Positions 23,641-35,205 of a stretch of 64,000 nt of DNA are shown here, piece by piece. Position numbers and translations under genes: made by a program. The first letter of the stretch is position 1, and each line of letters begins with the position of its first letter. The DNA is from Eumeta japonica (taxonomy: Eukaryota; Arthropoda; Insecta; Lepidoptera; Psychidae): assembly GCA_005406025.1 (NCBI GenBank), contig BGZK01000150.1, positions 1 to 64,000 on the forward strand. The letters are read 5' to 3'. The notes under the pieces were generated by a model. It worked only from the letters and a program-made list of their open reading frames with translations. It ran no database searches and was not told where the DNA came from.

Positions 23641-25431
23641 GACAACTAACTTTCCGTCCGTAACTTTGTCCGCGTGGACAAAGGATTGTATTCGTTCACC
23701 ATTCGTATTGATCAATCCTGCTGCCGATCAAAAGCTCGTTTCCGCCTTGAATTCGTACCGTTTCTATCCTATTTGGATGGAACCGGGGCAAATATTAGTG
23801 TCTGAATAAAATATAGGCTACGTTACTAGGGGTTAATGTATCCTTCTATGGTTGAAGGAATGTTTACAATCGGTATATTAGTTCGTTTCATTAGGACGAA
23901 TACGGGGACGAAGTCGGACACAAATGCTGGTATGTAACGAAATAAGCAGTGTGACGATAACGGTGAATAAAGTCGGGAAAAAAAACAAAGGTTTCTGATG
24001 CGCTCAAACAAACCGTAAGAGATGTATCAAAGGAACATAATACATAATTGTAGATGTTCACAACAAGTGTTTTTGTCTTTGCAATGTCATCCAGCTGTCG
24101 ACGGCTTGTGGTCGACGTTGAAGATATGAAGAATATTGTACATAAAGAGGGCTTGATATAAGTAAAATAATCATATATTTCAAGATAGAAAATTAAAAAA
24201 TAAATACACGGAATACCTAAAATATCTAGAAGTTCGTTTAAGTTGAAATTTATTTATTTTATTATTGTTTATATTGTTATTGACGTAATCAAGTGAAATT
24301 CTATTTGATTTATGAAAAAAGCAAGACACTTGTATAGTCCATACGAGCGGAGCCACTGGCAGAGCTAGTGTTGAATAAAATAATTTAAAAAAAATGAATA
24401 ATAAATCTTCATTAAAAACCGTATGATACTTAAATATATAGTTATTTTTAGAGTCGGCGCCAGCTAAAGTAAGACAAATGCGAAGAACGCAAAAGTTAAT
24501 ATTAGAGATAATCAAATTCAACGAAGTGTTATGTCAAAAACGATTTTAAACTATAAAAATTGATATGGATACGCGTCTGGCGTATCGTTAGCTGCCAGCG
24601 ATTAGAAAAGAAGCACTAGCTGTGACCGCGGTTCCTCTCGCGTGCATTACATAATCAATACATATGACAAAAAATGTAAGCGAGTCGAACATTAAATATT
24701 TTTTTAAGAAAAAAAAAACAGTTTATACGCATTGTACTCATGTCGTCGACGCTAAAAAAATAGTTTATCAGACGTTACGCGGGCTGTCTTTAATTTATGT
24801 CGACTTGATTTATTCCCTATTTAGATGTCAAAAGGTCAAAAAAAAATGTTCTAATACCTAAACCAATACCAAATACAAATTCATAAGCAAGCGCCCGGGC
24901 AACCGGGCTTTTCTCGAATATGATATCTTCCCACGGGAAAACTTGCTTATTTTCATTTACAACAAAAGTATTTAGACACGTACATAATATAAAATTAAAA
25001 TTACAAATTTAACAACATAAAAATATTTTTTACTTATCAAATTTAAAAACCGGAAAATAACTCAGCAACAATGCAACAAATTATTTTATAATTATCTATA
25101 TAAAAACAAAATTACCTGAAAGTTTTACAAGAAGGCGATGTGACGCAAAGTTAAGAGAAATATTATTTTTATCTCTTTTTTCTAGGGAAGACAAAGTTGT
25201 CTTTATAATCTATATAAGTAAATAGGTTACCTTGAAAAGCAAAATATTATTAAAGTTGAAATAAATTGTCACATACGCTTCCGAGACAGTCATTTATAAG
25301 TTTGTAAGTTCAAGAGTCGCTCACTTAAACTTTTTTTTTATTTTTCAACTTTTTAATTAAAACTAATAAAAAACGAATTTTTGTTAATCACAATTTGACG
25401 TTATTTTTTAAGGACAAGAGCTGGTTAGATA
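23641..25431. other. No gene recognised
   Basis: A+T-rich sequence. 24890-24935 holds CGCCCGGGCAACCGGGC, a short G+C-rich palindrome that may mark a decayed repeat. Nothing else supported. Confidence 0.45.
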
Positions 25432-25832
25432 TTAGAATTGATCAGTGTAGTAGTCTAAAAGATATTTAATAAAAATACTTATATTTTTGGGGATCCCATT
25501 TTTGAGATTCCTCAAAACTACTCTTGCGAACCGGTTCAAACTTTCAGGCGATCTAAGCTCAATGGAAATTCTCTTGGAATCCGGCAGAGCGCGTTCCTGC
25601 CGGTCGATCTCTTCAAGAGTTATGATCCAAATAATAGATCCGACGAGTGATCGAGGCGTTATTTCAAAAAACCACTTTTTGAAAAATTCGTTACCAACGA
25701 TATCTTCTGAATAAAGCAAATGGTCAATCAGTGCAACTTTTTGGGGAGAAGAGCTGATTAGATTCTGGTGTTGATCTGTTGATTTCTCTAAATTTTGTTT
25801 TCGGCATTTCTCAACAATATTAAGAATAATAA
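25432..25832 (-). CDS. Unrecognised 133-codon open segment, possible terminal exon
   Basis: On the minus strand the frame is open from the CA tract at 25859 to a stop at 25432. A plausible acceptor (CTCATCTTGCAG) ends at 25833, giving an exon that begins inside a codon. The predicted peptide has mixed, protein-like composition: VEKCRKQNLEK, ALIDHLLYSEDIVGNEFFKK, EEIDRQERALPDSKR and a closing IKYLLDYYTDQF. No domain I recognise, no membrane segment apart from a short SIIWIITL stretch. An AATAAA lies roughly 90 bases past the stop. Against it: 25859-26100 is repeat-derived, and the opposite strand also has a 75-codon frame. It may be a host exon or part of an unknown element. Confidence 0.3.
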
Positions 25833-25858
25833 CTGCAAGATGAGTCCACACTGCGCGC

Positions 25859-26100
25859 GCGCACACACACACGCACGCATGCACGCACGAATGCATTAAA
25901 CGCGCGCGCACATATAGATATTACTCGAAAATGATCAAACTAGATTTCTAATAGTTTATAATGTCAAGATCTGATGAAACTCTATTTTCAGAAATTGGAC
26001 TGAAAACACACCCTCCTTTTATGAAAAATTTTTAGCGTTCCAAATAAAATCTGGACAATGAGAATCTGGCTGCGAACTTTTAAATTTTTTGTTCAAAAAC
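25859..26100 (+). repeat. Retroposon-UTR-like repeat with embedded CA tract, copy 2
   Basis: CA/CGCA tract at 25859-25912, then ATTACTCGAAAATGATCAAA and TATGAAAAATTTTTAGCG, a diverged relative of 14330-14600. Confidence 0.45.
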
Positions 26101-26198
26101 ATGAAAAAAGCGTACTCTAAAGTGTATGTACGTTCAATTTTCCTTCAATGCATTGATCTTCAACAATGTCTTTTTATGCTCCGCTTACTCCCATACGT

Positions 26199-26350
26199 CC
26201 GTATTGACAAACCTCACTCAAATCATGGCCATCTCGAGAAGTAGCGTGGGAGCGAGACATATATTACTTTCCACAGCGAAATACTATAACTATCTCGCTC
26301 TTTTCACTCTCAAGATGGAACGAGCACTTAAGTATGCATTATTAATACGG
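26199..26350. mobile_element. Small MITE, copy 2
   Basis: 152 bp, second copy of 15756-15908. The ends match as inverted repeats: CCGTATTGACAAA on the left and CCGTATTAATAAT read from the right. Confidence 0.7.
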
Positions 26351-28786
26351 GCGATGGTGTTCGTATTACCGCAAAAAAATAAGGTCGAATGACCCTAATG
26401 GGCCTTGGACGATGCAATGGAAAAAGGGACGTGCATAACGAGCCACCTGCCTTATAAGGGCGCAATTTCCAATACCAAAATTATCGTATGTAACAGAAGG
26501 AGTGTGCGGCTGTTTCTCGTACGCAGCAACTCAAATAACATGTTTTCTATTTCGAACCAAATTTCCTACTTTTATACATACTTGTAGTATGAATGTCAAT
26601 TTTCGGCTGTTCTATATTGAACTTTTATATATTCTACATGTAGTATTTCATTAGGCCAGCTCCTTTTATAACTGTACATTAATACATATCTGCGTTATAC
26701 TTTACTGATTTCATTCCCTTTATTATCGCTTGTTTTATTTCCTTTTTAGGTATGCGCTCGTGGGCTAACTCCATCGTGTCAGAATGCAGAGGATTTTAGG
26801 GCACAAGATGCAGTGGAAATAAAAAAAGGGAGACAAGCACCCAGTTTAATAATACACGTGTAAAATGAGTATTTAAAATAGGTGTTACGTAATACAATTG
26901 ATGAACGCAGACGTGCAATTTACAGAATTAGCAGTTGTTATTTTTAACCGCTCTCTTATCACACAAGCATGCAGTTTCATAATTGCTGATATTTATTTGG
27001 GTTATGAAGCCTACCTTTTATAATAATCTCAATTTGATTGACACTATCTTAATTTATAACGAGATGCGATCACACATAGAGGAAAGATCGAGTCAATGAA
27101 AAGAAAACTTTAAATTATAAACAATATTTCGAATTCTTTCTAAACACCTATAATTCGTCTAAACTATTAGAATATAAACAAACGTGTAACATTTCAAAAT
27201 CTGCTTGAAATTTAAATTTCCATTATAAACTGGCAATTTGGCGACACCTTCTGAGCCAGAGGTAGTGTTATGTCGTTGATTCTATAATTCGTTTCGATTA
27301 GACTCTTCTTCATTTACCACTCGATTCGATTAATGGATGTCAAAAAGAGAGGAATTTAAAAATCATCCGTTTTGAGTATTGTCAATATACACTTTTTAAA
27401 TTAATAAGTTTGTATTCTTTTTCCGATTAGTAAAACATCAGGGCGGGCAGGAGATATGACAATTGGTCAATCGCCTCTTTTTTAATATTAATTTCTATTG
27501 TAGGTTCTTCCTAAGGTACGGTTAAGATAGGAAGTGATCTGTGAAACCTGCAGTTCCTGCTGTAATTAGTGGCACGTGTCTATTGTTGTTTCTGGATCAT
27601 TTTTTTCGCCACTGCAAGAATGGACGACCGATGTCTTGATGCGCAGACGCCGGTTAGCAAGTGCACAGCATTCTATCCCCCGAGGCGGCTTTAGCTCGTA
27701 GCGTTTCGGTAAAATACGTCCGCTTGCACGGATTACTACTGAGGTTCCTTCGCAAGAAAGAGTCCCAGTAGTGGAAGTTCCAGTTTCCATAGGTGGGAAC
27801 TGTACCCCGATCAACGATAATTTAAGTCAAATAATTTATTATTTCTTTGTATAATGTGATCATCTCGGCCGGTTCTATATGTAACGCAGCCGTATTACTT
27901 TCATCAGAGTCACTAGACACCATACATTTCAATGTTGAGACTTGTCGATTTCCACCTAATCTATCTATTGCTTGATTTTGCTTGAATAACTTGATAATTT
28001 TCATACCTTTTTTTCGGCACTTGTCAGGTGTGTCTATAGTTTTTAACTATAAATTGTTTATTTATAAACGGTTATAAAGTACATAGTTATTTCAACAATA
28101 AACTAAAATTCAATTACTTGTAAGAGGTCACTTGCAGTAGGGGAAACCAAGAGGCGATTTTGGGATTTACTCGAGCGCGTTAAATTAATATAAGGGAGGA
28201 TACTTTACATATTGATAAGTGGCTCCAGTCAGTATATGCCCTAATATACGGAGGTAAGCTCAGGGGACTCTTCAGATTAAGATAAGGCGAGTTAATTACT
28301 AGTTAATAAGTGTCAATTCTGCTAATCTGACGGTTTGTGCGTAACTCCTAAGATGGAAGGAAGGTAACAAAGTTGCAAAAAAAAAAAAGATGTCTGGATT
28401 TATTCGAGGGCAGTCATTTTCTTTCTATTTTGAAGGTAATACTAGATAATGCCAGAATAACCAAAAAAATATAACCTGGCGATTTCCGCAAGCCGAAAGT
28501 AAGCAATATCGTCAGTTAAGATCAGCGCGCGCGGCTAGGGTGAAGCATGTCCCTTTCACTTTTCCACTATCTCTGACTCTCTCTCACCTTCTCCACACTG
28601 CTTTCCGACGCCATGACACCACTACCGCCGTTCATAAATCACCTCTTTACATTATAATATGTACGAGGCTCCGGTTTGTGTGAGAAAAAAATGTTAAATT
28701 GTCATATTAACATTAACCCTTAAAATAATTATCAGAATTTTGGTCTGAGCGGCTGGTACATCATAATGAACCTTCAGTATGCTGAT
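26351..28786. other. No gene recognised
   Basis: Long A+T-rich spacer. The minus frame at 27566-27814 has no recognised family and no clear splice sites. A short polypyrimidine-rich patch (CACTATCTCTGACTCTCTCTC) lies near 28560. Confidence 0.45.
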
Positions 28787-29083
28787 CTGACGCGCTCGAG
28801 TACTCGTATATCAAAATGGCGATTTTTTTTACGTTTTCAAAAATTCGCTGCGAGCTTGCGTCACTTCCAAATCGTCAGATTAAGAAATTAGAGCATCTGT
28901 AGGGAAATTAGAGCATTCACTGAACACCCTCTCTAAAAATCTGACGCGCTCTAGTATTTTTTTTTTGTTTTCACCCCTTCCGCATGGCCGCCCTCACCAC
29001 TCAAATCGTCAGATTGATACATATTTCATATCGGACACGTGTTGGAGCATGAAAAATATCAATATCTGACATGCTTGAGTATT
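28787..29083. repeat. Array of alternating CTGACG and CGTCAG motifs
   Basis: CTGACGCGCTCGAGTA (28787), AATCGTCAGATT (28870), CTGACGCGCTCTAGTA (28941), AATCGTCAGATT (29004) and CTGACATGCTTGAGTA (29066) alternate in orientation with spacings of about 60 to 80 bases. This makes two and a half diverged units of about 140 bases, each an inverted pair. Related ATCTGACG and TCAGATTAAG words lie at 28325 and 28275. Confidence 0.6.
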
Positions 29084-29482
29084 TCCATTTCCATGTCATT
29101 GTTTTTTTTTCTATAATTTTGAAAATCTGTAGACAATTCTCCCACCGCTAAAAGTCACGACATTATAGGACCATTTATTCCGCCTATCATTTAATCTACC
29201 AATTCTAATAGGTTTCCGCGACGCTTGAGTAAATCCATATTCAGCATCATGGTCTCCCCTACTATTAAGAAATAATCATACGTCTCTAATCTCATGTCTT
29301 TTGATTACAATTCAAGATTGTGTATAGTATTACATGTCTTCTTTTTGTTTTTAATTTGCTGTTGTAATGTACAACGTTACAAAGACTTAAACAAAGTCCT
29401 CATAAGTGTTTTCAATATGTAACATATTACATATTATATTTATAAAATGTAATATACATGTAGTATATTTACATTGACAGGA
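29084..29482. other. No gene recognised
   Basis: A+T-rich spacer without a supported feature. Confidence 0.5.
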
Positions 29483-29866
29483 TTTTTTTTGATGTGATAA
29501 CTTCTTATAAATCGATGAACGCCAGCTGCACGCACGAAAAAGCATGACTCATTGTCGCGTTCCGCTTGAGCCAAGCGCGTGAGTGAGAGCGCGGAACGAG
29601 CGATCTCTATTCCACTCCATCGGCCGACTCGTCCGAGTAGAAGAGAGACAGCGGCCGCACACAACCTACACGTAAACTATTTTTTTCAACTGTTTATAAA
29701 GCGAAGTGAAAAGTTCATGTGGTTTCCATTGTTATTACAATAACAACTGCGGCAAGTGATAATAATTCAATTCAATTCATAAAAGAATGCAATTTTTCAT
29801 CAATGTTTTCTTATGACGTTATCACGTAAAATTATCGCTCGTAAACCGACTTTACAGACAACTAAT
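29483..29866 (-). repeat. Three-copy repeat family, copy 2 (inverted)
   Basis: Reverse complement of the family at 10109-10510. Read on the minus strand it starts TTGTCTGTAAAGTCGGTTTA at 29860 and ends AAGTTATCACATC near 29491. It keeps the AATTCAATTCAATTCAT block and the CATGACTCATTGTCGCGTTC block. Confidence 0.7.
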
Positions 29867-29954
29867 TTTTATCTACAAATTAACGAAATGCTATTCCAGT
29901 TGAATACAATTTGCTGAATAACTTGATACAGGCACTTAATGATTATTGCCAGAA

Positions 29955-30275
29955 CGAAATAGTGTTAAGACCGTTATTAAACAATCACTCAGTAAAAAAG
30001 GGTACTATGCAATTTCTGAATATTTAGAAGACAGATATCCATAGGCATAAGCGGTTCGATTTCTTACCGGGCTGTTTCGTCCTTAAAGGTTTTGTATTTG
30101 TTTTGGCTATGTATGAACAAATCAAAAAAGAGTTACCCTTAAGTTTCTTGCTCGTTCTTCTTGAGGGAAAACTGCCTTTCGAACGAGCAGTAAAGTGTAA
30201 ATTCACAAAAAATGATGACGTATTTCAAGTGTTATTTTGTAACCTACGGAATAAAGATATTTTGAATTTGAATGA
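29955..30275 (+). pseudogene. jockey/CR1-like LINE 3' end
   Basis: The frame at 29978-30055 reads SKKGYYAISEYLEDRYP, equivalent to KGYYTASEYANDKNAW at 1290-1345. The untranslated tail (GATGACGTATTTCAAGTG, CGGAATAAAGATATTTTG) matches the tail at 1519-1580. Only the last codons and tail remain. Confidence 0.65.
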
Positions 30276-31079
30276 CAAACCGTGTAATAACTTCGAAACA
30301 CAAATATACACCTAAAGTGCATACACGTATTGTTTATATCAACATGTATGACGTATGTACAAGTTTACGGTATCGTTCTCAATGTTGGGTAGCTAGAGAC
30401 ATTGGTACATTGACGCTTCATGGGTTCAAAACCCGAATACGAGAGATTGCCAGCCTAAACAGTTTACAAGCTTCACCTACCGTCAAAGTGGTGGTTGATT
30501 TTTGACGTTGTCATTGATGGTTGTTGAGTGATGATGTGGAATAATTAAATATACTTATTGATTTTTAAAACTCATTGATACGTGATCAAGCGACTCTACA
30601 ATATTGGATCGAAAATTGAGTCTCCTAATACTAAGCTATAAGTGCTTACTACCACCACCGCAATATTTGTATAACCCATGAAACCTTCACGATGACGTCA
30701 CGTACAGACGAAGATCAACATGGACGTATTTTATTAAAAGCGCCACTCACGCCCCGCGCAATCCTTATTTACTCAGCGTGACGCGGCCAGAACATCCGTC
30801 AGTGTGTACGGCCTGCATTACAATATAATCGGGAGGCATAAATTATTAACACTTCCGAGAGCATTTGCAATTTATATCTATGGAACAAAAGACTTCTTGG
30901 TTTTTTTTTCGTGACGTGTACGAGTTTGTGATTATTGTTTATGTAGTATGATTGACTAAATAGATTAGAAAAGCCAAGTACCATATTTTTTTAAACTTTT
31001 CTTTGTTATTGCGAAAACTTATAAAAAAGCTACGCACAGTTACGGGTTTACTTCGACTTTTATATATTTGTCTACGATT
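30276..31079. other. No gene; faint SINE-like patch
   Basis: GGTAGCTAGAGACATTGG (30389) and GGGTTCAAAACCC (30421) resemble pol III A and B boxes at roughly tRNA spacing, but no cloverleaf folds, so I do not call a tRNA or SINE. Otherwise A+T-rich. Confidence 0.35.
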
Positions 31080-31588
31080 CGGCATTAGGAAAATGTACTC
31101 TCATCTGCTAATTGCATCAAATAATGTTTTGAAGGCAGATAACAATATTATAAATTTATGATAAAAATGTCTGCTCCGTAGTCCTGCAGTCAAAATTAGT
31201 TATTAATTTTTTGCATCGCTAATTGCACATCGCGAGTACAAAACTTTCTAATACGATGTTTTACACTATATTACAAGAGGCGGCGACCTTTATGACTGTT
31301 ACAGCTACCTTTAGCCGGATATAAATGGGTAGATATACCGAACTTATTTCCCTCGTCTATTAATTAAAATATATTAACACGTATGTAACGTGTACAAAAT
31401 TCTAAATATATTTATAACTGGCAGTTACCTTGAGATTATTTGCATCCTACATAAAAAACAAAGAGTAATTAATGTTCGTAGCAGCAGGACTACGGTGGCA
31501 GACATTGTTCTCATAAAAATATTGTTATCTGCCTTCAAAACTTTATTTGATTCAATTAATAAATGAAGGTACATTTTTCTGATGCCGG
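31080..31588. mobile_element. Foldback-type element with 115-bp inverted arms
   Basis: 31080-31193 pairs with 31480-31588. Both arms hold AAAATGTAC near the tip, then TTTTGAAGGCAGATAACAAT, then ATGTCTG and CGTAGTCCTGC. The 285-bp centre is A+T-rich and non-coding. Tips read CGGCATTAGG and CCGGCATCAG. The superfamily is unknown. Confidence 0.8.
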
Positions 31589-32211
31589 ATATTAGGCTGT
31601 ATATACTTTACGATTCTTTCGAAGAACAATATGCCATCATATTTATAGGAGAGTTTAAATTTTGTAAAAGTGAATTTTGGCAATGGAATGGTTTGGTAAT
31701 GGTGGTTCTACCGCTAGTAAGGCTAAACTTAGGATCTTTTTTTTACAAAGCCTCAGTTCGTACGCTGAGAGATGTATGATCCACAATGAGCAAATATTCA
31801 CTTGTATTAATAAGTATTTACAACGCGAGCGCATATAATGGATTGTAATGATGCGTTTTTTTTTTTGCGCAGAAGGAAGGTTAACGAACGAGGAAGTTTT
31901 CATCTGAGAGGACAAAGAGAAAGAACCAGTGCACAGGCGCGTGAATATTGTACGATTTTTACTCATCAGAAAATCTGTAGCAGTTTGAGATTTTTACTAA
32001 CTAAAATACCTTTTCGAACGACAATGTCAGCCCGAAGGCTTTCACGGAGTGATAATACTCGTTGAGAATCGCGAACGTCTCACTCAAACCGCAAAGACTT
32101 TATTAGCGATTGCCTAGAGGCGTATTAAAGACACTCCAAAATCGACATAGTTGACTGCAATGGCGGTTATAGGAATTTGAGCCTAGGCAGGGATCAACGC
32201 ATCGGATATTG

Positions 32212-32212
<1 letters not shown>
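31589..32212. other. No gene recognised
   Basis: Short overlapping frames on both strands, none with a recognised product. Confidence 0.45.

Positions 32213-32255
<43 letters not shown>
32213..32255. repeat. TA microsatellite
   Basis: About 43 bases of TA, directly left of the pogo-like element. TA resumes on its right side (32745-32783, interrupted). Confidence 0.95.
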
Positions 32256-32262
<7 letters not shown>

Positions 32263-32264
32263 TA

Positions 32265-32744
32265 CAGTGGAATCTCAATAACTCAAATGTCAAGGGAAAT
32301 GCAAAAAAAAAAAATCGAGTTAACGAGTTTTCGACTTAACAAGAACAAATAAGGAACACACATAACGTTCACAGATGTGTTACTTAGAAAGTTTCATGAA
32401 TGTATTTATTCATTGCACGGGTACAAGACAAAAACAATAGATTAGAAGCGCCGAACCCGAACATTCATTTTGGAATTTATTGCTATTATTTCGGGGAATT
32501 CCAAGTAAGACGTCATTCTATTTTACCAACTACGACTTACGGGAGTTTCCTTTTTGAAATTCGAGTTATAGAGTATAAATATGTATTATCAATACTTCGT
32601 AGGGACATAACATTTTGTTAAGTTACGAAGTCTAAATAATTCGAGATACCCCGTATTTAGGGGTTCATCGGAAGGGAATGGCAAATTTTTTCGACTTACT
32701 GAGGATTTCGACTTAACGAGGTTCGATTTATTCAGATTCCAATG
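32265..32744. mobile_element. pogo/Tigger-like MITE
   Basis: Left end CAGTGGAATCTCAATAA, right end reverse-complemented CATTGGAATCTGAATAA, both flanked by TA. Inside both ends are the CGAGTTAACGAG and CGACTTAACGAG words usual in pogo/Tigger (Tc1-mariner) elements, whose ends begin CAGT and which duplicate TA on insertion. The 480-bp body has no transposase remnant; the minus frame at 32589-32795 is chance. It landed in TA-rich microsatellite DNA. Confidence 0.75.
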
Positions 32745-32746
32745 TA

Positions 32747-34049
32747 TATATAAAAACTTATATATACATATATATATATATATAAACGTTCCCAATAAAA
32801 GCTTTTTACCTCAGGTCGTCGTTGATACTTTTTGGCCACATCATGTATCCAAGTAAGAAAACTAAACATTTAGAAAAAAAACTGAACATTTCAAAATATT
32901 TACTATAAAACTTTCTACTTACATTACCTATTCTTTTAGTCAAGTGTATATTTGCTAAAGGCCGACCGGCTTACAGAAATTGTATTCTTTCTATACAAGA
33001 AGAATGAATAAATGCGGTTACACTACTGTTTAATTTTGAGAAGCAAACGTTACCTTCACAAATTTCATAACTAGAACTAAACATTTTTTTACTTGCAAAA
33101 CGGAATAACACAATCAATATAAAAGTATTGAAGGTAAGATATTCTAAGAAAACAACAGCATCATGAGCTGCTGTGATGACGTATATGCGTGTTAATTGCA
33201 AAGCGCTATCTAAAATCACAAAAGCGTTTGGTATATAGAGCGATTTAATTTTGTTGGTTAATCAAAATAGTCACCGCCCAAAATTGCGTGTGTGTGCTGA
33301 TAGATTATCGCGGATAAAAAAAAGAATTTATGTGAATGTTGTAGCATATATTACGACACGTATTCAAAAAAATAAATGTACGAACCCATTGCTTAGTCCT
33401 TGAACAGCGCCCCCTTACGGCGATCGATTATATCGTCCACCTATAAGACGCTAAAGATGCTTAACCATGACCACAGAGGGCGTTCTATTAAGTAATACTT
33501 TGTTATTGATTTTTATATTTTTCATGTACCTAATTTGCTATTGATTTTGATATTTTTTCATGTACATAATACAATTATTTTTACAATATACAATATACGA
33601 AAGCAGGCAAAGGCTATTTATCTGTATGGTGTGCTTCGGCCCGTCGCTGAGGACAGTGCGGGCGCTAGGATTGGTCCCGTATTTCGGTCTGAACCCCGTA
33701 TTGTCTTCCTTAATCCAGGGGATGGGTGAGTCAAACAGTTTCAGAGGGCAGTGTCGCCGATCTCTTCTTTGAGAAGTACACAGCTGCACTTCTTCTGGCG
33801 TTGATTTCAATTTATAGACAGAGCCCATAAATTAATATGTACATTAATATAGACTACGTGGGATACAATTATATTTTTTATCGGATTAAATTACTTGTGA
33901 ATTAAGTGCATTTCATAAAAATGTAGAAGTACAATACTTTATTTGTGGTCTTAGCACTTTTAACCTGTAAAAACTTGCACATTTAATATCAGTATCAAAT
34001 TGTAGCGCGTATGTGTGCAGTGGCAACGTTCGTAAAAATATCTATCCCC
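32747..34049. other. No gene recognised
   Basis: A+T-rich sequence. 33630-33830 is G+C-richer with frames on both strands but no product I recognise. Confidence 0.45.
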
Positions 34050-34847
34050 CCAAAAACATTCAGTAAAAAACTAGCCAAGTCTCGATGGAGCTGCTTGTTT
34101 ATCTCTAAAAAGTAATGAAATCTAGACAAAGTCGTGCCAAGTCTAAAGTTCCTTACTGCGATTTCTTTATTATTATAATTAATGTTGTGTGACTTGGCCG
34201 TTGAACATTCTTTATACGTTAGTGGGCACAAGTCAATCTTGTTTACACGTAATGTTATATCTGTTGTAACTACCTATGTTTGTTAAACGAGATAATAGCC
34301 CATACTGGTATTGGTAATTGGACGCTAGGGTCTCATTTTAGGCTGTTTTGATTGTGCAATACATGCATTCAGCATTGACAATGCAGACTTCTGCTCTCGT
34401 CTTTTTGGAGCGTCAAATCGACCACCGATCTAACATATAATAGACGTGCAAACGGACTTCTATCAATGATTAGAAGTCCGTCTGTACTGAAAATATTTTT
34501 TTATACTGTTTGTTTCAGGCTCGCCTACACATAAGTATTATTGAAATACTCAGCTTTATCAAGCCTAAATTGACTGGTTATTGAATCAACGTTTTCCAAG
34601 TGGCAATTTTCCATCGTCAATGGGTAGCGGTTTTGGCGACAGATTGGTGCAATGGTGTCATGGAGCACCTGGTTTTGTACCCTTGTGTGCCCTTCAACGG
34701 CCAAGTCACACAACATTAACTATAATAATAAAGAAATCTCAGTAAGGAACCTTAGACTTGGCACGACTTTGTCTAGATTTCATTATTTTTAGAGATAAAC
34801 AAGCAGCTCCATCGAGACTTGGCTAGTTTTTTACAGAATGTTTTTGG
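34050..34847. mobile_element. Foldback-type element with 155-bp inverted arms
   Basis: 34050-34205 and 34693-34847 are inverted copies differing at only a few positions: GCCAAGTCTCGATGGAGCTG, CTAGACAAAGTCGTGCCAAG and TGTTGTGTGACTTGGCCGTT in the left arm. The 487-bp centre holds a minus frame (34525-34716) of unknown product and a tight hairpin (ACGGACTTCTA and TAGAAGTCCGT at 34452-34481). The arm similarity makes it younger than its surroundings. It abuts a Helitron helicase remnant (34907-35205). Confidence 0.75.
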
Positions 34848-34906
34848 TAGAATTTCACTTCTTTTTGTATAAACGTGGGCATATTGATTTATTTTAGTAG
34901 ATTTTC

Positions 34907-35205
34907 TTATTTGACACATTTTTTTCTTTTTAGGAGTAGTTTTTTTATTATTACAAATCTTTCTTTTCTTTTTTTCCGGTTCTGATTCTTGTACAGTATT
35001 CGTATTGCCCATTCGCGTTCATTATTTATTCTTTTAGACGGTTTAATTTCTGAAAGATCGGCGCGGTATTTACGCCTAAGCCGGTTGTATTCGGTGATCG
35101 CTGAAGCTTGAGCTTTTATACTCTTGAAGTCAACATTTATGAGGTGCACCCCATGAAGATTGGTTATTCGTGAAAGCGCCACGTAGGCTTGGCCGCAAGA
35201 GAATA
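34907..35205 (-). pseudogene. Helitron Pif1-like helicase, C-terminal fragment
   Basis: Read on the minus strand from 35205 it gives CGQAYVALSRITNLHGVHLI, then KAQASAITEYNRLRRKY, followed by a Lys-rich tail and a stop. This is helicase motif VI and the C-terminal block of the Rep/helicase protein of insect Helitrons, the rolling-circle transposons. The rest of the protein, including the nuclease domain and Walker motifs, is absent. The frame is intact through the piece. A second, longer remnant lies on the other strand at 39550-41405. The family assignment rests on the GQAYVALSR motif and is firm. Confidence 0.85.

Noticed and set aside
30389..30440. tRNA gene candidate from A- and B-box-like words
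   Set aside because: The T-arm mispairs and no acceptor stem can be formed.
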